This document shows, piece after piece, positions 51,146 through 60,593 of a stretch of 64,000 nt of DNA. How positions within the stretch are numbered: position 1 is the first letter of the stretch; every line of letters starts with the position of its first letter. A model generated the notes under the pieces. That model searched no databases. It was not told the origin of the DNA and saw only the letters and a list, made by a program, of their open reading frames with translations. The DNA comes from Oscillospiraceae bacterium (GTDB lineage Bacteria > Bacillota > Clostridia > Oscillospirales > Oscillospiraceae). Location: the NCBI GenBank assembly GCA_015067725.1, contig SVLX01000010.1:1-64000 (forward strand), given 5' to 3'. The position numbers and the translations under genes were made by a program.

Positions 51146-51174
51146 TTGCCATTTTGGAAAAAACCGGGTATAAT
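51146..51174 (+). promoter_or_regulatory. Promoter of the TIGR04255 gene
   Basis: TTGCCA (51146-51151), a 17-bp spacer and TATAAT (51169-51174) lie 33 nt before the ATG. It is divergent from the PAP2 promoter. Confidence 0.75.
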
Positions 51175-51206
51175 AGAGAAAAGAACACGCAGAAAGGAGT
51201 AACACT

Positions 51207-51998
51207 ATGTTCTCACAAGAGCCTCGCCGCCGCTTCCGCAACCCGCAGTTGCTGGAAGTGATTTGTCAACTTCGTTTCCCGGAGATTCTGGCCATTTCTG
51301 CCCGCCCTCCCGTGGACTTTCAAGAGGCCATCCGGCAGGAATTCCCCCAGTATCGGGCAGTCAATGAGACTCCCGCCCCCAAGCTGGTGGGCGCACCGGG
51401 CAATTTCTCCGTTCAGAAGCAACCCGATACCATCAACTATCACTTCATCTCTCCCGACGGCGTATGGCGGGTAAACCTGACCAGCAAATTTATCTCGCTG
51501 GCCTGCAACCGCTACACCACATGGGAGGATTTCTGCCAGAAGCTGGACCTGCCTCTGGTCTCCTTCATCCGCACCTATCAGCCTGCCTACTTTGAGCGGG
51601 TTGGGCTGAGATATATCAATGCCTTCTCCCGGAAGCAACTGGACCTGGAGGGTGTGCCCTTCCGTGACCTGTTCCAGTCCTGCTATCTGGGCGTACTGGC
51701 GGAGGATGATGTGCAGGAGACCGCCACCACCCGTTGCTCTGTGGACCTGGAGATGAAGCTCCGGGGCGGCGCAAGCGTGAAGCTTCATGCAGGACCCGGC
51801 CTCATCAAAAAACAGGGCGCACCGGAGGACAAGGAAGTCCGCTTCATTCTGGACAATGACCTGTTCATGGGCGGCAATATCCCCATGAATCTGTCGGTGG
51901 GCGCACTGCAGACCCTCCACCAGCATGCGGACAGTCTCTTCCTCGGCGCAATCACCCCCCAGCTCATGGATGCCCTCGACCCGCAGGAGTACTTATGA
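51207..51998 (+). CDS. TIGR04255 family protein
   Basis: The 263-aa protein matches the TIGR04255 pattern: a start with NPQLLEVICQLRFP, WRVNLTSKFISLACNRYTTWEDFCQKL, the central YFERVGLRYINAF and a C-terminal FILDNDLFMGGNI...LHQHADSLFLGAITPQL. This widespread family has no assigned function; some members occur near defence or toxin-like genes, but nothing similar is visible here. Two-gene unit with the zinc peptidase 17 nt downstream. Confidence 0.9.
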   Translation: MFSQEPRRRFRNPQLLEVICQLRFPEILAISARPPVDFQEAIRQEFPQYRAVNETPAPKLVGAPGNFSVQKQPDTINYHFISPDGVWRVNLTSKFISLACNRYTTWEDFCQKLDLPLVSFIRTYQPAYFERVGLRYINAFSRKQLDLEGVPFRDLFQSCYLGVLAEDDVQETATTRCSVDLEMKLRGGASVKLHAGPGLIKKQGAPEDKEVRFILDNDLFMGGNIPMNLSVGALQTLHQHADSLFLGAITPQLMDALDPQEYL

Positions 51999-52015
51999 GT
52001 TAAGGAGGAATAACC

Positions 52016-52714
52016 ATGTATTTTGACTGGACCTATCTGGTGCTGGTTCTGCCCGCCATATTGCTGGCCACCTGGGCAAGCAGCAATGTGCGCAGTACCT
52101 TTAAGAAGTATTCTGCAATCCGCTCCCGCCGGGGCATCACCGGGGCGCAGGCGGCAAGGCGGGTACTGGACGCCAACGGACTGCAAAATGTCCGGATTGA
52201 GCGCGTTTCCGGCAACCTGACCGACCACTATGACCCCAAGACCAATGTGATTCGGCTGTCCGACTCCGTCTATGACAACCCCTCTACCGCCGCCATCGGC
52301 GTTGCCTGCCACGAAGCGGGGCACGCCGTGCAGTATGCGGTGGACTATGCCCCCGTCAAGCTCCGGGCGGCCATCATCCCCGCAACCAATATCGGCTCAA
52401 AGCTGGCCATGCCCCTGATTCTGCTGGGTCTGTTGTTCATCCATACGGACTGGTATGTGCTGGCCTATGCGGGCATTATCTGCTTCAGCCTGTCCACGGT
52501 CTTCCAGCTTCTGACTCTGCCCACGGAATTCAACGCCAGCCGCAGAGCCATGGAGGCCATCGAGAGCAGCGGCCTGCTGTACAAAGACGAACTCCCCGCC
52601 GCAAAGAAAACCCTCCGGGCGGCGGCAATGACCTATGTGGCGGCGCTGGCCGTATCTGCGGCGCAGCTTCTGCGGCTGATTCTCAATATCGGCGGCATAA
52701 GACGGCGGGACTGA
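52016..52714 (+). CDS. YugP-type membrane zinc metallopeptidase
   Basis: This 232-aa protein has an N-terminal helix (LVLVLPAILLATWA), the zinc motif ACHEAGHAVQY (H99, E100, H103), and two later helices (LAMPLILLGLLFIHTDWYVLA; YVAALAVSAAQLLRLIL). The stretch GVACHEAGHAVQYAVDYAPV is characteristic of the neutral zinc metallopeptidase (YugP) family. Probably a membrane-facing protein quality-control peptidase. A strong terminator follows. Confidence 0.93.
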   Translation: MYFDWTYLVLVLPAILLATWASSNVRSTFKKYSAIRSRRGITGAQAARRVLDANGLQNVRIERVSGNLTDHYDPKTNVIRLSDSVYDNPSTAAIGVACHEAGHAVQYAVDYAPVKLRAAIIPATNIGSKLAMPLILLGLLFIHTDWYVLAYAGIICFSLSTVFQLLTLPTEFNASRRAMEAIESSGLLYKDELPAAKKTLRAAAMTYVAALAVSAAQLLRLILNIGGIRRRD

Positions 52715-52745
52715 TTCACAAGACATTTCCCCCCAATACCAACAA

Positions 52746-52782
52746 ACAGCGTGTACCCACTTTCCGGGTACACGCTGTCTTT
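52746..52782 (+). terminator. Terminator of the TIGR04255/YugP operon
   Basis: The 13-bp stem acagcgtgtaccc / gggtacacgctgt is followed by CTTTTC. Confidence 0.85.
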
Positions 52783-52806
52783 TCTTTGGTTGGGCATCTG
52801 CTCAGT

Positions 52807-52886
52807 CTGCGCCGGTCAATTGCCACAGCGGATTGACCGGTGCGCAGGTTCCTTTTTGTCTGCTCCCCCGGCTAAAGGGGAGCAGA
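52807..52886. terminator. Two further strong hairpins between converging transcripts
   Basis: A 14-bp stem with one bulge (ctgcgccggtcaat / attgaccggtgcgcag, 52807-52847) is followed by CCTTTTTG. Another stem (tctgctcccc / ggggagcaga, 52859-52886) ends 22 nt past the subtilase stop codon. They probably block convergent transcription. Confidence 0.6.
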
Positions 52887-52907
52887 CGAAGGAAGAAATC
52901 AATGCTC

Positions 52908-55900
52908 TTACTGAGCAGCGGGAATAATCACGAGACCATTGATGTCAATGCCATCACCCAGGACGTCAACAGTGGTGATGTTCTCGCCATTGGTGTCCAT
53001 GGTGTAGAGCACGTTGGCGGCATCAGCCAGATAGAACAGGCCGGTGCTGGAATCATAGGCCATGTCGGTCTTGCCGGGAACAGAGGCAATGCTCAGACCC
53101 TTCTTAACGATGGTACGGTTCTCCAGATACTTGCCCTCATACTTGACCAGCATGACCTGGTTGGTGTAGAAGTCAGTACCGAAGGTATAGACATCGCCGT
53201 CCACAACCTCAACACCGGAGTGGGTCATATAATCGGAATCCTGCATATAGTTGGCATACATGGCAAAGCTGGGATCCAGGTTATCGAGCTGGAACTGGAA
53301 GAGGTAGAAGCCGGAGACAGCATACAGGAGGTTGCTCTCGGGGTCATAAGCAATATCCTCAACATCGGAGAAGGTATACAGATGCTGGGTCAGCAGAGTA
53401 ACCTCGTGGCTCAGCAGGTCATACCGGTACAGGGAGTTCTGATAGTTCACAACATCGACGAAGTACAGGCAGTCCTTACCATAGGCCATGCCATGGACAT
53501 TGCCGTTGGCAATCTCAGAAACTACCTCAGCGGTCTGTGCAGGCAGAGCGGGGTTGAAGCTCATCACAGAACCCTTGCTGTTGGAGACCGTGAAGGCAGT
53601 GCTCTGGGGACCGGTGAGCTCCACAACAGTGATAATGCACTTATTGGAGATGCCAGTCTCATTGCTTCTCACGGTGATCTCGGCAGTACCGGCAGAGATA
53701 CCGGTAACCAGACCATTCTGGTCAACCGTGGCAACAGCACTGTCAGAGGATTCCCAGGTCACAGAGGGATCAGCCGCATTGGAGGGACGAACCTTGGCGG
53801 TGAGCTGAGTCGTCTGGCCAAGTGCCACACGGCCGTGGGTCTTGTTGAGGATGATACCATTGACGGGAGTCACAGGCAGTTCCTCAGCCTCGGGGATGGA
53901 GGACAGCAGACCCAGATAAACATTGCCATACTTGATTGCGGAGTCTGCTCTGAGTTCCAGAGCAATGCCGCCCAGCTTGGAGGAAACGGGGTTCTCACCG
54001 AGCTGCACCATGAAGAAGCCATCGTATCTGCTCCAGTTCTGGTCATCCACGGTTGCATTCAGGTACAGACGGTCAGTGCCAAAGTCATAGGTCATCTGGG
54101 CGTTATACTGGGGAGTTCCGTAGTAGGAAGCGCCGGTGTAGACGCCGCCATTAACGGTGGTATACAGTTCCAGTTCGCCGCTGACCTTGTTCAGCTTGTA
54201 GATGTTGGAGGTGGTTGCGTAGAAGTCGAAGGAACCGCCGGCGGCATAGAGCTGACCATTCTTATCGCAAGCCAGAGCAAAGACAGGCGTCTCGAAGTCC
54301 AGCTCAGCAACAGTGGTCACAAGGCCGGTATCCAGGTCGATGGTAACCAGCTCGCCAACCTGCACCGTAGAGGTCCAGTTGTTGAAATCGTAGTTGGCAG
54401 GCAAGGTCAGACCGTACATGGTGCCGGTGGTGTAGTCCATTGCCATACCGGTGATCTGAACGGTAGCGGTGTCTCTGTTCAGCACGCCCAGCGTCTTGAA
54501 CTCTGTGGGGTTGGTTGCGTTGATGCGGACGAACTCGCCGCGGTCGTTATAGCCATAGTAATAGCCATCGTAGTAAGTACCAACCCGCAGAGACAGGATG
54601 GAGATCATGGACTGACCGGTATGGGCACGATCCAGAGCATAGTCATTGAAGTTGATCCAGAAGTCATAGTACTGAGAGCCGCCCTCATCAGAGGCCAGGA
54701 AAGCCTCAAATCTGCCGGCGGATTCCAGAACATTGACCTCAATGGAGTCGGTGAAGGGACCGCCGTTGATTGCTTCATCCTTATTGGTGATGGAGGCAGT
54801 GACAGTTGCGCTACCCAGACCAACATAGGTCATGACGCCATAGTTATCAACCTTAACCACATCCTGGTTGGAGGAGGTCCAAACCACGGTCCGGCTGGTG
54901 GGACGCAGAGGAGTAGTGACGGTGTTCAACTGTACGGAGCCACCCAGCAGACCGGTCAGGTCGCCATTGGTGATCTCAATGCCCTCAACGGGGATGATCT
55001 TGGCCTCAGGCTCATTGTCGGGGATGGTGAACATAACGGTCTGCTCAACGCCATACTTGGTGGAGACATCACCAATATCGATGACCTGAGTATCCCAATC
55101 GTTCTCGCCCAGTCTCACCATCAGCAGCGGAGAGGACTTGCCGGTATTACAGGGATTCCAGTAAATGGCATCGGTGTCATAGTCATAGCACATGGCGGCG
55201 TAGTAGGGTGCGTAGACGTCGCTCATGTAGAGTCTGGTGGTCTGCATGGTATCGGGGTTGACCTTATACAGGTTGGTACCCTGGTCAGCCACAACGATGG
55301 TGCCGTCGGCAGTAACCGCCATGGCAGTGGTATAGGTGGGACCAACGAGATCGCCGGAGAAGGTGCCCAGATAGTCGAATGCGCCGGTATCCAGGTCAAC
55401 AATGCCCAGACCGCCAAGAGCCTGATTTTCCAGTGCGTACATACGGCTGGTGTTGTAATCGAAAGCCAGGTTGGTCAGGACAACACCCTCAGCAAAGCCG
55501 ATGCGCTCCGCCTCACCAAAGACGGTCTCAGCGGGAACCTTACCCTGAGTGACCTTGGTGCGGTACAGGGCAGTGCCGCGGTGGATCACATTATCCTCCA
55601 CAAACTGGTCCTCAAAGGTGGTGTAGACATAGCCATTGAAGTAGGCGCCGCCGTACCACATGGCATCGACCAGAATATCGTTGCCTTCCTGGTCCTGCAC
55701 GGTGACCTTCTGACCACCCAGGTTGCTGGTCACGGTGGGAGTCTTTGCGGAGTAAGCCAGCCAGCGGTTAACGGTGGTGAAGTCCTTGAAGTCAGCAATG
55801 ACGAAGCCATAGATCTCATCCTGAGCAGGCAGGACATCAACAATGCACTCCACGGTCACATCACGCAGACCGGGCTCAGCAATGATGCCCCAGCTACCGT

Positions 55901-58900
55901 CAGGCAGCCAGCCCCACTCATAGTCACCCATAATCTCAGCCGTTGCCGTGATAATGGCCTGACCTTCCTTGTAAGAGGTCACGAAGCCATACTCATCAAC
56001 GGAAGCGATCTCCTCATTGAGAGAGGCCCAGGTAACCTTGGAGGGCTCAGCATTCCAGGGCTGCCAGCTAACAGAAAGCCGTCTGCTCTGACCCTCGACC
56101 AGAGACAGGCTATAGGGGTTGATCTGCAGGCCAGTAGCCTGAACACCCATGGTGAACAGATCGGACTCGATGTCGTGCGGCACAAACAGGGAGGTCTGAC
56201 CGCCGGGGCCATAAGTACCCACCTCAGTGCACTTGCCGGTTTCCAGATCAACGGTATAGGTCACGTTGATGTTGTCATAGCGGATACCATTAGGCACCTG
56301 GCTGTGGGCATACCAGTACATGACACCGTCATTGTGGTCATAGCCCATAGACTGAATCACGTTTGCGCCCATCGCACCGGGATAGGTAGCGAAGTCGGTG
56401 GCGCCAATAAACGTGGCGTCGACAGCGTTATCGCCCCAGGAACCAATGGTCTCGTCCCAGTAGGGTTCCAGGTTCAGGCTATAGAACTTGGCATTGGTGT
56501 CAATACCATATGCCTTGCCGTCGGTGGTGATGCCCAGAGTCAGCACATCCGCTGCATCAGAAACACCGTTGATCTTACCGACCACCTGAACATCGATATA
56601 GCCGTTCTCAGAGAAGACGATCTCAAACAGAGCGTTGTAACCGTCGTCTTTGCTGTTGTTGTCAGCGTCGCCCTTGTAATTCCAGCCGACAGCATAGAGT
56701 CTGTCCTTCTCGCCGGAATAATCCATGGCCATATCATAGAGGACCCAGCAGCCGGGTTCACCGGGGTTACCGCGGTTTTCCGCCAGCTTCTGAATGCCCC
56801 AATAGGTGCCACTGGGGGTAACCAGATAGAGGTCGCCATCGCCGGCATTCTGGGCAACCAGATAGCCATTGACATACTCAGCAGAGTAGTAGCGGTTAGC
56901 GGAGTCGAAGGTCTCGTTGCGGGCATCGGAGAAGTCGGTCTTATTGGCAGAGAACCAGCCGCCCTCGACATATGCGCCGTCAAAGGTCTCAGAACCGTAC
57001 AGACGGTCCTTGTCCAGCTTGATGGGCTTGGGACGGGCAAGGTTCTGCTCGCCCAGGTTCAGCATAACGTCAACTTCCCTCTCATTGATGGCGAAGTCAG
57101 CCACAATGATGGTGAATTCACTGCCGAAGCCGGTGATCTCATATTCCTTGGTGAAGGTCTCACCGGGAACATTGTCCACCTCATACTTACCCATGATGAT
57201 ACCCTCAGGGCTCATGAAGAACAGCGCAGCAATATAGTGGTTATCCTTCATGCTCAGGGTCAGGTAGGTACGCTCACCGTCAAAGCGCAGGGAGTCCTGC
57301 AGTGTCAGCTCATTCTCCACAACGGGAGCGGCGCTGTCGACGGTGTACTCGAAGGTGAAGACATCGTCAGCGACCTCGTCGCCATCATCCAGATAGCCGA
57401 CCAGATCATACTTGACTCTGGTGCCGTCAGCAACATAGTTGCCCTCGGCATCCTTGCCATCCCACATCTCGCCATAGGCCGCTTCGACCCAGGAGGGGAT
57501 GATCATGCCATAGCTGGCGTTGTAGTGGGTCTTGCCCAAGCCGGAAGCCTCAAGGCGGAAGTACTCCTCATTGGTATCCAGGTCAGTGACCACGATATCC
57601 AGCCGCAGGGCATTACGGAGCTGACCGAACTCGATGGCAGCCAGGGGCAGGCTGTGAGAAACAGCGTTGTACTCACCGCCGGACTTGCCGTTACGGAAGT
57701 AGGGGTTGGAACCCAGCAGGGTATTGGCGTTGTTGAAGATATAGAAGGGGTACAGAGAGGCTTCGTCGGGGTCAGCCTCGTCAAACAGAGGCGCGTCAGA
57801 CCAGTCGCCATAGAAGCCCACGAAAGGCATGCTCAGGTCAACGCCATCTTCGTCGGCGCTGTTGACATACAGGTAGCCTTCCACATAGATACCGTTGGGG
57901 AACTGCTCAACAACAGCGATGTCATTCTCGGTCAGCTCAATCTTGGCGACCAGAGAAACGGACTCACCGGCGGGAACGGTAACGGTCTCAACAGCCTCGC
58001 TACCCGCCACAAGACCCTTGTCCAGCAGGTCGACCTCGACCTCCAGACCGGCGCAGTATGCGGTAATGACGTCAACGTCAGCCTTATCGGCAGTGCCGTC
58101 GCCGTTCACGTCCCGATACTCGGCGTGGTCAGCGGGAACAGACTCCACCTCGTTCACATCCCGCAGCAGGGCGCGGGCATCGGCGGTGGTGATCTGACCA
58201 TCATTGTTGAAGTCATACTTCATGATGTCGCCGTAGGTGGTGCCGAAGACCTGAATCTTGGCCTCCAGAGCGGTGGCAGTGTTGCCAATGAAGAAGTCGC
58301 TCACCAGAGTCTCCGTCAGAACGTCGGAGTCAAAGGTATAGCTCAGTTCCTCATCGGAGAAGTTGTTGATCTCGAAGGGGAATTCGTAAGCACCGGTGCG
58401 CTCGGGATCATCGCCCATTTCACCCTTGGGGCGGTCTTCCTGCGCCCGGGGATTGGACAGATAAGCACCGGAGGTGGTGGCATCCGGCAGGTTGACCAGA
58501 CCGGAGCCCTGGTGTCTGGGAGAGAAGGGCACATCGCCATTCATGATGACCTGAGCGGTGCTCATCATCATGTTGGCCATAACCCGGCGAAGCTCGCCGC
58601 TGTCTTCAGCAAACTGAGGATAGTTCTCCAGGAAGTACTCCTTCAGCACGGCGGCAGCACCGGCAACCTGGGGAGTAGCCATAGAGGTGCCGTCCCAGGT
58701 GGAGTAGAGGGAACCGGAGATCTGGGGATCGGTAGCGGACTTGACCTGGCCACCGACACCGGCGATCTCAGGCTTCAGCTTCAGGTCGGGGGTAACGCCC
58801 CAGGAGGAGAAGGAGCTAGCCGCGGCGGGGATCTTCAGGGTAGCAACTTCCTCGCAAACCGTCAGCTTACCAGTGGCAGAGGCAGCCATCAGCTCACCAT

Positions 58901-60587
58901 TGGACTTGCTGATGGAGACGCAGGGGATGTTACCCTCGCCGTCGTTGATCTGCATCAGGAAGGGCTCATTGACGTTGTTGTAAACAACGCAGGCAATGGC
59001 GCCGGCATTCTGTGCGTTGGTCTGCTTCTCAGGGAAGGAAATGGTACCACGGGAGACCACAGCGACCTTACCTTCCACGTTAATGTTCTCGTAGTCGGAC
59101 ACATCGCCAACACCGGGGACCATCACGAAGTCCAGGGTCTTGCCCCAGAAATTGTTGAAGAACTTGGTTTCGTTGGCAGAGGCAGTGTCATCAAAGGGAA
59201 TCTGAACACCGTCCACGGTAAAGAACAGGGTGCTGATGGCATCGTTGTCAATGGAGGCAACGGCAAAAGCAGACTTATAAGTAGAGGGAGTACCGGCCAG
59301 ACCGATGTCGGGGTTACCGGCCAGGGACATATTCTGACCCCACAGGTTCTGGTACGCATTGTTGGTATCGTTACCGCTGGCGATGAGAACCTCAATGTCA
59401 GTATTCTCAAAAGCCATCAGGACCTGATTCATGGCGCTATCGGCATCATCATCGGTGAAACCGGCAGCAGCGCCCAGAGACAGGTTGGCGGCATCCACAT
59501 CCAGCCAGATGCAGTCTTCCAGTGCAGCCATGATGGTGCCCCAGTCGGCGCCACCACCCTGATTGAAGACCTGCATGACGACCAGCTGCGCATCGGGAGC
59601 CATACCGATGATGTCGCTGCTGTCGATCTTGTTACCGGCGGCGATACCGGCGACATGGGTGCCGTGGTCAGAGCCGGCAAACATATGGTCAACATTATAG
59701 TCCAGGGAGACATAGTTGAAGATATAGGGGATCTTGGTATTGTAGTATGCGTTGGGCAGCAGTGTGGTGCCGCTGGCATTCAGGTTATCCCACACACCCT
59801 CGATCTCCTCACGGGTCAGGGGGTCATCCAGCTTCTCCTCGGGCAGAGCGGCGAAGTTGGGGTGAGTCAGCAGGATACCGGTATCCAGGATGGCAATACG
59901 GGTGCCCTTACCGGTGTAGCCGGAGGCATTGAGGGTGTCGGCGCCGATCATACCGGAAGAATTGCCGGTGGAAGGGGTCAGGTTCACATCCTCAGAAACG
60001 GTGTCATTGGGCAGAGCGAACACAGGTGCCACATAGACACGCGCAACACCGGGCATAGCCTCAATGGCGGCCTTGTTGCCATATGCAGTGGTCACAGACA
60101 CCCCGGTGGTGGCAACGGTATAGGTGAAATTGATCTTGAAGTCCTCGCCGGAGCCGAAAGCCCGGGTCAGATTCGCCTTCAGGGTATTCAGGGAAGTCTC
60201 CTGCTTCTTCTGATAAGACAGAACGGAAGCAGTCTGTGCGGAGATTTCGTCAGCGCTGTAGCCGGCGGCCAGCAGGGAGTTACCCTTCATCTCAACGATA
60301 AAGGTGACCTTATCCTCAGCCTGATAGCGCTGAGCGGCTTCGCTGTTATAGATGGGCTCAACGCCATAGTCGGCGAATTTGCCCTCATCCTCGGTCAGAC
60401 CGACGCCTTCGGCCACGCCGGACACCTCTGCCTCAGGCAGGGTATCCACAGGCAGACCAATAGGACCATTGGTGCTGATTTCGGGGACATTACCGGTGGC
60501 AAAGCCACTTTCGGCAGCAACGGCGGCAGGTGCCAGCGACAGCACCATGGCCAGTGCCAGGAGCATAGACAGGATTCTCTTCTTCAT
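52908..60587 (-). CDS. Giant secreted S8 subtilase with dockerin-like module (2559 aa)
   Basis: A signal peptide (MKKRILSMLLALAMVLSLAP...) leads to a prodomain and a subtilase domain with D235 (ILDTGILL), H311 (DHGTHVAG) and S635 (GTSMATPQ). A PA-type insert lies at ~490-580. The Fn3-like domain (ERTGAYEFPFEINNFSDEE) is interrupted at ~788-850 by two F-hands (YDFNNDGQITTADARALL; DVNGDGTADKADVDVITAY), a type I dockerin signature. Long beta-propeller-like repeats and three BIG2-type Ig domains (~1480, ~1870, ~2245) follow. No SLH, LPXTG or membrane anchor is present. The gene starts 6 nt after the cohesin-like/SLH gene, so docking to that protein is the natural inference. Confidence 0.93.
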   Translation of the reverse strand: MKKRILSMLLALAMVLSLAPAAVAAESGFATGNVPEISTNGPIGLPVDTLPEAEVSGVAEGVGLTEDEGKFADYGVEPIYNSEAAQRYQAEDKVTFIVEMKGNSLLAAGYSADEISAQTASVLSYQKKQETSLNTLKANLTRAFGSGEDFKINFTYTVATTGVSVTTAYGNKAAIEAMPGVARVYVAPVFALPNDTVSEDVNLTPSTGNSSGMIGADTLNASGYTGKGTRIAILDTGILLTHPNFAALPEEKLDDPLTREEIEGVWDNLNASGTTLLPNAYYNTKIPYIFNYVSLDYNVDHMFAGSDHGTHVAGIAAGNKIDSSDIIGMAPDAQLVVMQVFNQGGGADWGTIMAALEDCIWLDVDAANLSLGAAAGFTDDDADSAMNQVLMAFENTDIEVLIASGNDTNNAYQNLWGQNMSLAGNPDIGLAGTPSTYKSAFAVASIDNDAISTLFFTVDGVQIPFDDTASANETKFFNNFWGKTLDFVMVPGVGDVSDYENINVEGKVAVVSRGTISFPEKQTNAQNAGAIACVVYNNVNEPFLMQINDGEGNIPCVSISKSNGELMAASATGKLTVCEEVATLKIPAAASSFSSWGVTPDLKLKPEIAGVGGQVKSATDPQISGSLYSTWDGTSMATPQVAGAAAVLKEYFLENYPQFAEDSGELRRVMANMMMSTAQVIMNGDVPFSPRHQGSGLVNLPDATTSGAYLSNPRAQEDRPKGEMGDDPERTGAYEFPFEINNFSDEELSYTFDSDVLTETLVSDFFIGNTATALEAKIQVFGTTYGDIMKYDFNNDGQITTADARALLRDVNEVESVPADHAEYRDVNGDGTADKADVDVITAYCAGLEVEVDLLDKGLVAGSEAVETVTVPAGESVSLVAKIELTENDIAVVEQFPNGIYVEGYLYVNSADEDGVDLSMPFVGFYGDWSDAPLFDEADPDEASLYPFYIFNNANTLLGSNPYFRNGKSGGEYNAVSHSLPLAAIEFGQLRNALRLDIVVTDLDTNEEYFRLEASGLGKTHYNASYGMIIPSWVEAAYGEMWDGKDAEGNYVADGTRVKYDLVGYLDDGDEVADDVFTFEYTVDSAAPVVENELTLQDSLRFDGERTYLTLSMKDNHYIAALFFMSPEGIIMGKYEVDNVPGETFTKEYEITGFGSEFTIIVADFAINEREVDVMLNLGEQNLARPKPIKLDKDRLYGSETFDGAYVEGGWFSANKTDFSDARNETFDSANRYYSAEYVNGYLVAQNAGDGDLYLVTPSGTYWGIQKLAENRGNPGEPGCWVLYDMAMDYSGEKDRLYAVGWNYKGDADNNSKDDGYNALFEIVFSENGYIDVQVVGKINGVSDAADVLTLGITTDGKAYGIDTNAKFYSLNLEPYWDETIGSWGDNAVDATFIGATDFATYPGAMGANVIQSMGYDHNDGVMYWYAHSQVPNGIRYDNINVTYTVDLETGKCTEVGTYGPGGQTSLFVPHDIESDLFTMGVQATGLQINPYSLSLVEGQSRRLSVSWQPWNAEPSKVTWASLNEEIASVDEYGFVTSYKEGQAIITATAEIMGDYEWGWLPDGSWGIIAEPGLRDVTVECIVDVLPAQDEIYGFVIADFKDFTTVNRWLAYSAKTPTVTSNLGGQKVTVQDQEGNDILVDAMWYGGAYFNGYVYTTFEDQFVEDNVIHRGTALYRTKVTQGKVPAETVFGEAERIGFAEGVVLTNLAFDYNTSRMYALENQALGGLGIVDLDTGAFDYLGTFSGDLVGPTYTTAMAVTADGTIVVADQGTNLYKVNPDTMQTTRLYMSDVYAPYYAAMCYDYDTDAIYWNPCNTGKSSPLLMVRLGENDWDTQVIDIGDVSTKYGVEQTVMFTIPDNEPEAKIIPVEGIEITNGDLTGLLGGSVQLNTVTTPLRPTSRTVVWTSSNQDVVKVDNYGVMTYVGLGSATVTASITNKDEAINGGPFTDSIEVNVLESAGRFEAFLASDEGGSQYYDFWINFNDYALDRAHTGQSMISILSLRVGTYYDGYYYGYNDRGEFVRINATNPTEFKTLGVLNRDTATVQITGMAMDYTTGTMYGLTLPANYDFNNWTSTVQVGELVTIDLDTGLVTTVAELDFETPVFALACDKNGQLYAAGGSFDFYATTSNIYKLNKVSGELELYTTVNGGVYTGASYYGTPQYNAQMTYDFGTDRLYLNATVDDQNWSRYDGFFMVQLGENPVSSKLGGIALELRADSAIKYGNVYLGLLSSIPEAEELPVTPVNGIILNKTHGRVALGQTTQLTAKVRPSNAADPSVTWESSDSAVATVDQNGLVTGISAGTAEITVRSNETGISNKCIITVVELTGPQSTAFTVSNSKGSVMSFNPALPAQTAEVVSEIANGNVHGMAYGKDCLYFVDVVNYQNSLYRYDLLSHEVTLLTQHLYTFSDVEDIAYDPESNLLYAVSGFYLFQFQLDNLDPSFAMYANYMQDSDYMTHSGVEVVDGDVYTFGTDFYTNQVMLVKYEGKYLENRTIVKKGLSIASVPGKTDMAYDSSTGLFYLADAANVLYTMDTNGENITTVDVLGDGIDINGLVIIPAAQ

Positions 60588-60593
60588 CTTATA